A stretch of 64,000 bases of DNA from the NCBI RefSeq assembly GCF_932526225.1, contig NC_064041.1, forward strand, positions 10,770,813 through 10,834,812. The letters are read 5' to 3'. How positions within the stretch are numbered: position 1 is the stretch's first letter; the number at the start of each line of letters is the position of its first letter. A model generated the notes under the pieces. It was not told the origin of the DNA, did no database searches, and saw only the letters and a list, made by a program, of their open reading frames with translations. A program made the position numbers and the translations under genes. Positions 17,501-32,500 of the stretch are shown in pieces. Source of the DNA: Nematostella vectensis. Taxonomy: Eukaryota; Cnidaria; Anthozoa; Actiniaria; Edwardsiidae.

Positions 17501-20500
17501 GCTGACTATACATCATGCTTTATGTACACTGCTGACAATACATCATACTTTATGTACACTGCTGACAATACATCATGCTTTATGTACACTGCTGACGATA
17601 CATTATGCTTTATGTACACTGCTGACGATACATATGCTTTATATACACTGCTGACGATACATCATGCTTATGTACACTGCTGACGATACATCATGCTTTA
17701 TGTACACTTCTGATGAAACATCATGCTTTATGTACACTGCTGACGATACATCATGTTTTATGTACACTGCTGATGATACATCATGCTTTATGTACACTTC
17801 TGCTGAAACATCATGTTTTATGTACACTGCTGACGATACATATGCTTTATATACACTGCTGACGATACATCATGCTTCATGTACACTGCTGACGATACAT
17901 CATGCTTTATGTACACTGCTGACGATACATCATGCTTTATGTACACTGCTGACGATACATCATGCTTTATGTACACTGCTGACGATACATCATGCTTTAT
18001 GTACACTGCTGACAATACATCATGTTTTATGTACACTGCTGACGATACATATGCTTTATATACACTGCTGACGATACATCATGCTTTATGTACACTGCTG
18101 ATGATACATATGCTTTATGTACACTGCTGACGATACATCGTGCTTTATGTACACTGCTGACAATACATCATGCTTTATGTACACTGCTGACGATACATCA
18201 TGCTTCATGTACACTGCTGATGATACATCATGCTTTATGTACACTGCTAACGATACATTATGCTTTATGTACACTGCTGACAATACATCGTGCTTTATGT
18301 ACACTTCTGACGATACATCATGCTTTATGTACACTGCTGACGATACATTATGCTTTATGTACACTGCTGATGATACATTATGCTTTATGTACACTGCTGA
18401 CGATACATCGTGCTTTATGTACACTGCTGACGATACATCATGCTTCATGTACACTGCTGACGATACATATGCTTTATATACACTGCTGACGATACATCAT
18501 GCTTTATGTACACTGCTGATGATACATCGTGCTTTATGTACACTGCTGATGATACATTATGCTTTATGTACACTGCTGACAATACATCATGCTTTATGTA
18601 CACTGCTGATGATACATCGTGCTTTATGTACACTGCTGACGATACATATGCTTTATATACACTGCTGACGATACATCATGCTTTATGTACACTGCTGACG
18701 ATACATCATGCTTTATGTACACTGCTGATGATACATCATACTTTATGTACACTGCTGACGATACATCATGCTTTATGTACACTGCTGACGATACATCATG
18801 CTTCATGTACACTGCTGATGATACATCATGCTTTATGTACACTGCTAACGATACATTATGCTTTATGTACACTGCTGACAATACATCGTGCTTTATGTAC
18901 ACTTCTGACGATACATCATGCTTTATGTACACTGCTGACGATACATCATGCTTTATGTACACTGCTGACAATACATCATGCTTTATGTACACTGCTGACG
19001 ATACATTATGCTTTATGTACACTGTTGACGATATACATCATGCTTCACGTACACTGCTGACGATACATCATGCTTTATGTACACTGCTGACGATACATCA
19101 TGCTTTATGTACACTTCTGATGATACATCATGCTTTATGTACACTGCTGACAATACATCATGTTTTATGTACACTGTTGACGAGGATATACATCATGCTT
19201 TATGTACACTGCTGACGATATACATCATGTTTTTTGTACACTGCTGACGATACATCATGCTTTATGTACACCGAATTTAGTGCCTTAATTGTCAGCTGGT
19301 CAGTTATGTCAGCTTTTTTTTATGTAAAACTATTTGTTTAAGGTGTAATTGGTGCTTCAAGTCAACATTAAGTTGTTGGGTCAAGGGACATGCGTGCATA
19401 CATATGGTTTATTCAGACACGATTAAAGTCATCACATACATAAGTAGTTAAAAATATAAATAAAACATAATACAGTATTAATTAACCTATACTGTTTTAC
19501 ATGATTTCTGTGTGGGAAACCGATTATCAAAATACATTATTTATTTTCCGTTTAAACTTTCTAAGCCTGCGTAATTTGGGGCCACTATAACTAAAGCTAC
19601 GCTTAAGGAAGACGGTTCTTGGTTTTGGGAGGGTAAGTCTATGGTCCTGGTTGCGTAAGTTATAGCCCATGCAGCGAGGAGTAAAATGGTTTAGTAAGTA
19701 ATGAGGGATACAGTAACATAGTGTTGCATTCTATAATAATAAAAGACTGTATAAAATGCAGGGTGATACATGTCATACAGTGGCAAATCCAGGAACCTTG
19801 AAGGTGGGGGGTTATTTATTTCCTATGCCTTCCCTCTAGCTGCCATAGTCCTGTGAGCTTTGTTGCTATGTGCCTGTGCAGTCATAACAAGAGCCACTTG
19901 GCTTTTTGCTCAACCCAGACCATAGGTGTTGTCATACAGTATGGAGATGGTAAGAACGTGGATGACGTCATGTCACATTTGGCACAGCGAACATTCGATT
20001 CATCACCTACCGTCAGAGCAATGGTGACGAAAGTTGTTGGGGCTTGGCTGCTAGAGCTCAGAGACAGGTATGCGCTGGGGAGATAAATCATCACAAGGTT
20101 GTTTTAGGCCTCTGTGAAAACAGAGTTGTTTGACTGATGTTTCGAGCATTTTAGCCGTTTGTCAGATCAATAGAGACTAAAGCAGATAGGGGTTGTATTT
20201 ATAGTGTAGTATGGTGCGAACAATTGGTAGTCGGCAGACGCTGCACACACGAACTGACAATAGGCAATTAGAGTGGGGCATGTTAAAGAAATAATATTAT
20301 TTAATATGTAAAGGACAGTTATGCGCTGGTTTGGTCAAAGCAGGTTGTACCAGTATGTACCATGGCAGAAAGATAAAATAAATCATGTTTTGCATATGTA
20401 AACAAAGTACGTTGTTGACTGTGAATGAGATAAAGTATTGAAACCAGATACGGATAATACACCATTACCATGTGAACCAATTATAGTGCATTATTGAGGG

Positions 20501-23500
20501 TTCTAGAACTTGGAAGACTTGAGATATTACCTCATATCCATTTCTACTGGAACCATATTTTGCAGGTACTCCTATTTTCACAAGCTGTTACCATACGTAC
20601 TGACAGGTCTCTCAGATGAAATGCCAGACATCAGGAACCAATCCCGGCATATAATGGACCAGGTAATCTGGATGGTGAAACACACACCCCCTCCTTGGGT
20701 GGTTAAAACACAGTCCTTCCTTCCTAAAAATCGCCAATCTATAAATCGCCAAATTATACTTTCCGTATATGATCCTTGTTACTGTGTACCCTTAAGCAGT
20801 AATTCTTAATAGCTTTTTTTAGATTTAGTCGTGAGGTCTAGTAGTCGCAAATCTTGTCCGATTCCATCCATGCTTTTGGAGGATAATATTCAATCATCCA
20901 TATTTGATGTTCTATTGTTTTATTTTAATTTATTGTTAAACAATTTAAAGTTATTTCATATGGTCACCAGTATTTTATGGACTTTCCAATATATTTCACA
21001 AAATAACCAATGCTTTTTCTTTAAATTCTTCTACCTTTGAGTATGCAAACATAAACATCATGCCATAGTATAAGCAATCTCCCCCAAAAAATTTAAATTA
21101 AATAACAAAAGTGTGTAATTGGTTGATGAAAGGTATCCAATAGAAGATTGTTGCTCTAGATGAGAATAAAGGAGATAATATGACCTTAAATTGTTATAGG
21201 CACTCTTGTTGTTCTTAGGCAATATTGCTTTTTTGAGACGTCTACGCTTCTTTACTCACAGAAGAGCTCAAATGAATAATTTTAAATTTACCACCAGTGG
21301 CGAGTTTAATATGTGCACAACTGGGGCTGATTACGAGTATCAAAGTGTTAAATATTTTTTTCTATCCAGGTTGGCGAGCTGTATGCAAAAGAAAATGAAG
21401 AAGAACTAAAAGACAAACTTAATTTTGAAGCACCTCTTACTTACAGACTTGTTACAGGCAAGTATCTCATCTTCAACATTCAGGGCGATTCACTGATGAA
21501 AACAACAGCAAATGCAATGCATTCTGAGATGTGATCATCGGCTTAACACATTGACTCCTCAACCGGCCTGTACCGGCTTTGGGACCCACAACCCAAAAAC
21601 AACCCATAAATGCAAACTAAACACAACAAGATGAAGATACTCAGGCATCAGTCTAAGGGATAAATGGTCTTGAAGATATGCATCCAACCAAGGTCTTGGC
21701 AACTACTCTTAAGCCAAATAATAGCACAGGTTCTTTGACAAATTTCAAATCGAACAAGGAAAGAAAAGCAGAATCACCCCTCTTAATAAAACGCTCAAAA
21801 TACAACACAAGGGAGAGAGATCAGCAAACACAGCTCAAGACACAAATAGATACCTTTATTCTGATCCTCCAGGTTCATTTCCATGGCCTCAAAACACAAT
21901 GTCCATTCCTTGAAGGCTTGTAAAACCATGAAGATGCCTTTACGGATTGAAAAGCATTCTGGGAGATCCAGGGAAAAATTCACGAGGGGAGGGCCAGTCA
22001 ACACTCCTCTCCCCAAAGTCAGATGGTTTTTTATAAGTCTTTTCACCCTGAAGCCAAACAAATCAATTCCAGGTCATAAAGACCCAGAATAACAGTGTAA
22101 ACAATTTTGGAATCAATTTGGTTTCAGAAAAGACAGCATTTAGAAGAGCTGTGGTGATTCATTAGAAAATTATTTTCTCATCCAGGCAAAGCCAAACAAG
22201 AAAAAATCATCATGAATCCACCTTTGCTTGCAAATATCCATAAGCAAAGCATTCAATTATGCCCCAAAAGACTTCATGATGTCCTGAGACACTCTCCTAA
22301 TATGCTCATAGCTGTATTTTTGATGAAAAATACAAGCAACCATCAACTTGTGCTGGCTTCAGCACATCGACGAGGGGTTAAAAGTGGGGACCGCAAAGCA
22401 CTGTTGGAAAGCTTGGATACTGCTGACTAGGTGCAGCTGTGTTTGACTTTGACGGGCTGTATAAAACTCTGAATAGGGGGGAGGTATCTGTTTTCAGTCT
22501 GTTTTTTGTAAATTCAGCTCAAAAATAGCCAGGAGTCAATGGCTTAATTAATTCTAATACAAGATGTTTTCTGTCTAGATGTCCCCAGACCCAATCTTGG
22601 ATGTAGAGTGCTCATTCAGCGTAATTTGTCTAAAATCCTGCCTGCTGCTCTACGAGACATGTGTGAATGGACAGTAGACACAAGAAAAAAGGTAACCTTT
22701 TTTTCTAATGGCAAAGTTTGAATTGAGAGGATGGAGGCGGCTTTTCGCAGAGCCCACCTTTGCTGCCAGGATTTTCGCAGTCATTAGATATGTGCCAAAA
22801 GTATTTTGGTCATGTGGGAAGGGCACAGGCGTCATGTACTGTGTCCATAATCAGATAGAGCCAAGAAAAACATGGGCGGAGGTTGCAGGCAGGCTTGGTA
22901 TGAGATGGTAAGGCCTGGAAAATTGCAGTCAAGTACTTTGTGTGACTCCATGCAATGTCATACCCGCCATTTGAGTGGAAATATGATGTAATTGAATAGT
23001 GACTGCCATGATAATTTGTTTCTTAATTAAAAAAGGTTCTGCTGAATTGACAGTTAGGCACTCAAAGAAAGCCTGATGACTTCACAAAACATGGCTACAG
23101 CTGTTAAGTGTAGCTGGTGACAAGTTCCTAACTAGGTTGTGTGACCCATAGTTTGCTTGCACAGAGTGTGCATCGCTGTCATAAATTGTCTTTAATCTGT
23201 GTGGCTATAACGGACAGAGAGCTAACTGGTAGTGAAGATTAATAAATTTTTATTGTCAAGATAGTGGTGAGAAGTATGGCTTAAAAGTATAGTTAGTTAT
23301 GTATAAGTAAATACGCATAACATGGTGACTCAGAAGATGTTAACAAAGGCCGTTAGGGACCTTGCCTAGAGATAACATTAACTTTTGAGTTTCAAAACAA
23401 AATAAATTATATAAGTCAAATAATCCTTTTCTGAAAAAAAACAGTATGGCTTTGTTTGTTAGTGCTATTTAAGTTATCTTTCGTTGCTGTCATTTTTCTG

Positions 23501-26500
23501 TTAAAAGCCTGAGCATGTGCTAGTTTGCCACCCAATAAACACTTTTTCTTGATCCACAGGCATCTGCCCTTATCTATCACCTTCTCTTCTACGCTGAAGA
23601 CAACACCACTCAGCACATGGAGACATTGCTCCACGGACTCTACAAGGGTTGCCAAGACGAAGAGCCTGACGTGGTAACCATGGTGATTAAAAGTGCTGAG
23701 TTAGCTGGTAGCTTTGTAGAACCTGCAGTGTTCTGTAAGCTGATATTACCTCACCTGAAAAGTACTGCGAGTGTGTCAACCGCAGGTCTGATGAGCTGCC
23801 TCATGGTGTTGGCAGCGCTTGTCAGAGGAAGTGATCCACAGTTATTACAGCCACAGCTGCAGGTAAGTGAATGAAAGCAATGGACTGTACTTTAGTGGTA
23901 TGCGTGACCTAAAGAGTCTCTTACCACACCTCTCTAAGGCTCAATGGAACAATGTTATTATCATTGTTACCAATTATTAGTAAATGGATGTACCCATGAC
24001 ATGTTAAGGTGGCTCAAGAACTTCTTCAATCCAACCAAAACAATGTAGCCTTATGTCAAATCGTTACAACTGCCTGCTTATCCACCCTGACACATTGATG
24101 TGTTCATCTCTCCCTGCTGATCCACCATGACACTTGCATCTCTCCCTGTTTATTTACCCTAACATGTGCATCTCTCCCTGTTTATCCACCCGAATATGTG
24201 CATCTCTCCCTGCTTATCCACCTTGACATGTATATATCTCCCTGTTTATTCACCCTGACACGTGTATCTCTCCCTGTTTATCCATCCTTACACTTGCATC
24301 TCTTCCTGTTTATCCACCTTGACATGTGCATCTTTTCCTGTTTATCCGTCCTAACACATGCATCTCTCCCTGTTTATCCACCCTAACATGTGCATCTCTC
24401 CCTGTTTATCCACCTTGACATGTGCATATCTCCCTGTTTATCCACCCTGACATGTGCATCTCTTCATGTTTAACCACCCTAACATGTGCATCTTTTCCTG
24501 TTTCTTCATCCTAACACGTGCATCTCTTCCTGTTTATCCGCCCTAACACGTGCATCTCATACTGACTCTTGCATCTCTATCCAGGTCATATGTGAAGGGA
24601 TCTCGTATCCTGATGTGTGTAGTGCAGAGCAGTTGTCATGCCAACAGCAGCTTCTTGAGGTTGTGCATGCGATCTTGGACAAGGCTGGTCAGCAGTGCTC
24701 ACCATTTAGCTATGACGTGTTCAAGGTTGTTCTTTACGTGCTGGCCCTTAGTGATGGAACACTGAATGATAAGGTGAGGCCAACTTGTGACCTGAACTGT
24801 AGCCTAAAGGACCCTTCAACTTTGTTATGCCTTGCCAACTTAATAAGGCAGCAGAACTGCTACCCACAATGTAATTTAATGTTTGGAATAACCATTGGGA
24901 ACCCTAGCCATCCATCCATTCATTTAAAAAATAACACAATACACTAACAATTAAACCGATGTAATATACCACCATTAGTTTACAGTTCACCAAAAACTGG
25001 CAGTCGATCAATCTCTTCAATCTGCCCAGAAGAAGTCGACTACCAGCTTTTGGTGAACCATATTCATAGTATGTCTAATGACCATGACTATTTGGGTATT
25101 TCCACTGAACCATAAGGTTATAGATACAACAATTATCGTCTCTAATTCTCACTCCCATTTTTGAAAGTCTTCCCCAATTTTTAGTTAGTTTGTATAAAAA
25201 TTGGCAATATATGTGAAAGAATTCAAGGGGCAGGGAGTTTGCATTTTCCACAATGTTTTAACAATTTTAAGCTTAAAAAAAGTTTCAATTCCCAGAAGTG
25301 CCGTTTCTAAAATTTTGTCTCAATTCAACCTCTTACCCTAACTAAAAATAGCTTCATTTTCCCTTACTTGTTTTTGGTAGATTTCGTCAGCTCTTGATAA
25401 GCTCACCTGCATCCAGGGATTCACAGGAATTGATGGCCTGTATGCAGCACACAGCGAACAGCTGCTTGGTCAACTGAAGGTATCTTATCATACTATAATC
25501 CGCGAAATTGTTGGAAACAGGAGAGTGTAAAGAAGACAGGGACAATGGGACCTCGACCTCGATTTATACACCTATTTCAAAAAAGGTTGTCCGTGCGAAC
25601 GCCAAATGGCGACTGTCAAAGGCAGGGTTCTTCTACCAAAAAATACCATGGAACTTGTCAAATTTCTACTGAATGTTGGGAAATATGGATAGTTTCAGCA
25701 CTTATCATCTTTATTCTTACAAATAATTGCCCATAAGCAGTGATTGGTGTTAGAACTGCCATTTGCCAATTGGCATTCGCCATTTGTACTTACAACGTTT
25801 ATTGAAATAGGTGTATAGAATGAGGCAGTGAAAAAAATGGAAATGCACACAAGTTTGGATGTGACTGTGAATTCTGTAGCCTGGTTTGGAAGGAATGTAG
25901 ACACCTGACTATCTGGTTTTATTTTTTACTTGGGTTACCTGCGCATTTCTTACACAGGAATCCCACAAGTCCTGGCTGAGTAATTCCGCCGAGCGCCAGC
26001 TGTTTGACGTATTGTTGACCCAAGCAGGTCACGTTACAGGCGAGATGTTGCTAGGCGACGCCTTGGTAGTTTTCAAGTCATTTTTGGATATCAACAGGGA
26101 TCCCGAACTGCGCCTTAGGTCTGTTGAACATCAGATCATTTCGTGGTTTTATCTAGATTTCAACCTTAATTTTCTTTTACTCACAACCACATTAAAAAAT
26201 TCCTCCGCACTACCCAGGCTGAAGTAGTTAGCCATGCTATCATTAAACAACAATAAGGTTTTTTTGTCTCAAAACAAAGAAAGCCCTCAGGAATCACAAG
26301 AATACTATCCATCACGAGCTAGGCAGAAGGTACATTTAGCAACTTTTGTACAAGACAAATTAAAAGTATTGCCCATTTAAACTATACAGGTTAATATTTC
26401 AATTTCTCAGGATGTTCTCTTTGCTTTCTCGCCTCGTGATGAGCTCCACCGACTCGCATTTCGCGCCATACAGTGTAACCATGGTTACTGACATGATCAT

Positions 26501-29500
26501 ACCGAACTGCGTGTGGCAGCCGGGCAGGTGAGTGCGGGCTCAAAATAGCCTTGAGGCTGATAGAAAAGCTTATTCATGTTTTGCGATGTCCGTTATAGAA
26601 CTGCTGGGGCTGTTAGAGCAGCAGCCATATCGTGCCTTTGGGCCATTTTACAGAAAGGGCTGCTACGCCCTGATCAGGCACAAGCCATCATCAAAGACCT
26701 TCTGACACAGGTACCCTGTTTTCTTCCAAAGTAAAGTTTTTGGAACATTATCTGACCATGTGCACATGTGTATTTTTTTGCTTATCAACATCTGATAAAT
26801 AAGATCATATAAAGCTGTCACTAAAATTATATCATCATTTCACTAGATAGTTTCTTTTTTTGTTTCGATCATGCGTTCTTTTCGCAGTTAAACACATGTC
26901 TCGAAGATCACAATGAGACAACTCGTCTTGTGTCTTGCAAAGCGATGCAAAAGCTGCTTACCTCGTGCAAAGATAGCTTTGATGGTAAGGCTTTAAAAAT
27001 GATTTAAAAAGAGATTATCTCAGAGCCAATCCTTCTAACAAAAAAGGGATAGTCTAACGTTCATAAGAAACGACGTAATATAAGAAGTTAAGGTTATCAA
27101 GGTCAAAGATGCATATGAATGTACTAAAACAGAAATAGAGTTTTCTTCGATTAAGCGGAAAGCTCGAGTTATAATGGACCCATGTTACAGAAGGATTTTA
27201 TCTGTTGATGTGTATAGTTATACAACTGAATTCCGATAAATCAAATGGCACATTGAATGTTCTGGTTATCATGAGTGATGTGCATGTAAATGTACTTAAA
27301 TCAAAGCCGAAATCACTTCGATTCAGCGGAAAGTTCGAATTATTAAAGCTTTGTCTTCTAAATTAAGTGTCGGAATTCTTATCGTCTGTCAGATGTTCTC
27401 GGTCTTGGTCTAACTATTGTCTAACTTACAGGGGATTTGCTGCACTCTTTGTACCCCGAGCTGCTGAAAAGAATGGATGATAGTAATGATGAGATCCGAC
27501 GAGTTGTCACCTCTACATTCCTTGCCTACTTCAGGTAAAAAGGCCCTCTTTCAAGTGTCTTTGAAAATATCTTTCTCTTAACAGGGTATTACTTAGTAGG
27601 AAAGTGCACTTTTCAGTGGCAGCACCAAACTTGAAGCAGCTGTTATTTTTTCAGCAATTTTGGGTGCAGGTTCTAAATGCTAAGAGTTAAACTTATCCCA
27701 TTTTTAGGGCTTTTCCAGACGGTTATGACTGCGACCTGTACAAGTTTCATCTTCAGGCAATGTTTAAAGGGCTTTTGATCCACCTAGATGACCCAACACC
27801 AACTATTCAGGTAATCACATATATGTAACTCCACACCAACTGTTCAGGTAATCACATATATGTAACTCCACACCAACTGTTCAGGTAATCACATATATGT
27901 AACTCCACACCAACTGTTCAGGTTATCACATATATGTAACTCCACACCAACTGTTCAGGTAATCACATATATGTAACTCCACACCAACTGTTCAGGTAAT
28001 CACATATATGTAACTCCACACCAACTGTTCAGGTAATCACATATATGTAACTCCACACCAACTGTTCAGGTAATCACATATATGTAACTCCACACCAACT
28101 GTTCAGGTAATCACATATATGTAACTCCACACCAACTGTTCAGGTAATCACATATATGTAACTCCACACCAACTGTTCAGGTAATCACATATATGTAACT
28201 CCACACCAACTGTTCAGGTAATCACATATATGTAACTCCACACCAACTGTTCAGGTAATCACATATATGTAACTCCACACCAACTGTTCAGGTAATCACA
28301 TATATGTAACTCCACACCAACTGTTCAGGTAATCACATATATGTAACTCCACACCAACTGTTCAGGTAATCACATATATGTAACTCCACACCAACTGTTC
28401 AGGTAATCACATATATGTAACTCCACACCAACTGTTCAGGTAATCACATATATGTAACTCCACACCAACTGTTCAGGTAATCACATATATGTAACTCCAC
28501 ACCAACTGTTCAGGTAATCACATATATGTAACTCCACACCAACTGTTCAGGTAATCACATATATGTAACTCCACACCAACTGTTCAGGTAATCACATATA
28601 TGTAACTCCACACCAACTGTTCAGGTAATCACATATATGTAACTCCACACCAACTGTTCAGGTAATCACATATATGTAACTCCACACCAACTGTTCAGGT
28701 AATCACATATATGTAACTCCACACCAACTGTTCAGGTAATCACATATATGTAACTCCACACCAACTGTTCAGGTAATCACATATATGTAACTCCACACCA
28801 ACTGTTCAGGTAATCACATATATGTAACTCCACACCAACTGTTCAGGTAATCACATATATGTAACTCCACACCAACTGTTCAGGTAATCACATATATGTA
28901 ACTCCACACCAACTGTTCAGGTAATCACATATATGTAACTCCACACCAACTGTTCAGGTAATCACATATATGTAACTCCACACCAACTGTTCAGGTAATC
29001 ACATATATGTAACTCCACACCAACTGTTCAGGTAATCACATATATGTAACTCCACACCAACTGTTCAGGTAATCACATATATGTAACTCCACACCAACTG
29101 TTCAGGTAATCACATATATGTAACTCCACACCAACTGTTCAGGTAATCACATATATGTAACTCCACACCAACTGTTCAGGTAATCACATATATGTAACTC
29201 CACACCAACTGTTCAGGTAATCACATATATGTAACTCCACACCAACTGTTCAGGTAATCACATATATGTAACTCCACACCAACTGTTCAGGTAATCACAT
29301 ATATGTAACTCCACACCAACTGTTCAGGTAATCACATATATGTAACTCCACACCAACTGTTCAGGTAATCACATATATGTAACTCCACACCAACTGTTCA
29401 GGTAATCACATATATGTAACTCCACACCAACTGTTCAGGTAATCACATATATGTAACTCCACACCAACTGTTCAGGTAATCACATATATGTAACTCCACA

Positions 29501-32500
29501 CCAACTGTTCAGGTAATCACATATATGTAACTCCACACCAACTGTTCAGGTAATCACATATATGTAACTCCACACCAACTGTTCAGGTAATCACATATAT
29601 GTAACTCCACACCAACTGTTCAGGTAATCACATATATGTAACTCCACACCAACTGTTCAGGTAATCACATATATGTAACTCCACACCAACTGTTCAGGTA
29701 ATCACATATATGTAACTCCACACCAACTGTTCAGGTAATCACATATATGTAACTCCACACCAACTGTTCAGGTAATCACATATATGTAACTCCACACCAA
29801 CTGTTCAGGTAATCACATATATGTAACTCCACACCAACTGTTCAGGTAATCACATATATGTAACTCCACACCAACTGTTCAGGTAATCACATATATGTAA
29901 CTCCACACCAACTGTTCAGGTAATCACATATATGTAACTCCACACCAACTGTTCAGGTAATCACATATATGTAACTCCACACCAACTGTTCAGGTAATCA
30001 CATATATGTAACTCCACACCAACTGTTCAGGTAATCACATATATGTAACTCCACACCAACTGTTCAGGTAATCACATATATGTAACTCCACACCAACTGT
30101 TCAGGTAATCACATATATGTAACTCCACACCAACTGTTCAGGTAATCACATATATGTAACTCCACACCAACTGTTCAGGTAATCACATATATGTAACTCC
30201 ACACCAACTGTTCAGGTAATCACATATATGTAACTCCACACCAACTGTTCAGGTAATCACATATATGTAACTCCACACCAACTGTTCAGGTAATCACATA
30301 TATGTAACTCCACACCAACTGTTCAGGTAATCACATATATGTAACTCCACACCAACTGTTCAGGTAATCACATATATGTAACTCCACACCAACTGTTCAG
30401 GTAATCACATATATGTAACTCCACACCAACTGTTCAGGTAATCACATATATGTAACTCCACACCAACTGTTCAGGTAATCACATATATGTAACTCCACAC
30501 CAACTGTTCAGGTAATCACATATATGTAACTCCACACCAACTGTTCAGGTAATCACATATATGTAACTCCACACCAACTGTTCAGGTAATCACATATATG
30601 TAACTCCACACCAACTGTTCAGGTAATCACATATATGTAACTCCACACCAACTGTTCAGGTAATCACATATATGTAACTCCACACCAACTGTTCAGGTAA
30701 TCACATATATGTAACTCCACACCAACTGTTCAGGTAATCACATATATGTAACTCCACACCAACTGTTCAGGTAATCACATATATGTAACTCCACACCAAC
30801 TGTTCAGGTAATCACATATATGTAACTCCACACCAACTGTTCAGGTAATCACATATATGTAACTCCACACCAACTGTTCAGGTTATCACATATATGTAAC
30901 TCCACACCAACTGTTCAGGTAATCACATATATGTAACTCCACACCAACTGTTCAGGTTATCACATATATGTAACTCCACACCAACTGTTCAGGTTATCAC
31001 ATATATGTAACTCCACACCAACTGTTCAGGTTATCACATATATGTAACTCCACACCAACTGTTCAGGTTATCACATATATGTAACTCCACACCAACTGTT
31101 CAGGTTATCACATATATGTAACTCCACACCAACTGTTCAGGTTATCACATATATGTAACTCCACACCAACTGTTCAGGTAATCACATATATGTAACTCCA
31201 CACCAACTGTTCAGGTTATCACATATATGTAACTGCACACCAACTGTTCAGGTAATCACATATATGTAACTCCACACCAACTGTTCAGGTTATCACATAT
31301 ATGTAACTCCACACCAACTGTTCAGGTTATCACATATATGTAACTCCACACCAACTGTTCAGGTTATCACATATATGTAACTCCACACCAACTGTTCAGG
31401 TTATCACATATATGTAACTCCACACCAACTGTTCAGGTTATCACATATATGTAACTCCACACCAACTGTTCAGGTTATCACGTATATGTAACTCCACACC
31501 AACTGTTCAGGTTATCACATATATGTAACTCCACACCAACTGTTCAGGTTATCACATATATGTAACTCCACACCAACTGTTCAGGTTATCACATATATGT
31601 AACTCCACACCAACTGTTCAGGTAATCACATATATGTAACTCCACACCAACTGTTCAGGTTATCACATATATGTAACTGCACACCAACTGTTCAGGTAAT
31701 CACATATATGTAACTCCACACCAACTGTTCAGGTTATCACATATATGTAACTCCACACCAACTGTTCAGGTTATCACATATATGTAACTCCACACCAACT
31801 GTTCAGGTTATCACATATATGTAACTCCACACCAACTGTTCAGGTTATCACATATATGTAACTCCACACCAACTGTTCAGGTTATCACATATATGTAACT
31901 CCACACCAACTGTTCAGGTTATCACGTATATGTAACTCCACACCAACTGTTCAGGTTATCACATATATAACAGACCCATGCACAGGTGGGCAATCCATTT
32001 GGCATCCAAAAAGTGAATTATTTCTTATTAAGAAATCTTCAAATACTATGCTTTTTTCATATGATATCTATGACTGCGCCCCACCCCCTCCCTTTGGCAT
32101 CCGGTGCTTTTTTATAAGATACCCATGACTGCGCACCCCCCCCCCCCCCCATCCAGCCAATCCTGGGTCACATCTATATAGCCCCACACCAATTATTCTG
32201 ATAACCCCACCTATATTACCTGACACTCAGCTAACCACATTTGAGTGACTCAACACACGCCAAGATTAATACCCTACACCTGCTATCATATTTAGGTGAC
32301 CCAACTCCCACTATTCAAGTTACCACACTAACTAAATCACACTTAAACTGTTCAACTGTCCATTCATAACCATGTTGTGTTTTATCAGGAAGCTGTTCTA
32401 GCTGCATTGAAGCAAGCAGCACATGTCAAGCCCTCTATACTCAAAGAGCAAGTGGAAGCGGTAAAGCACAAACACAGGGTTGCCAGGTAAGAGCGCCATA

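Noticed and set aside
16500-19215. Many overlapping repetitive open frames on both strands, 60-313 codons
   Set aside because: The 30-bp array is divisible by three and largely stop-free. It lies within a defined DNAAF5 intron.
20100-20180. Possible Penelope-like element trace (ATGTTTCGAGCATT, TTTGTCAGATC)
   Set aside because: The motif is suggestive, but there is no coding remnant or defined end to support a call.
27796-31975. CRISPR-like array
   Set aside because: There are no unique spacers; units are contiguous and the setting is a eukaryotic intron.
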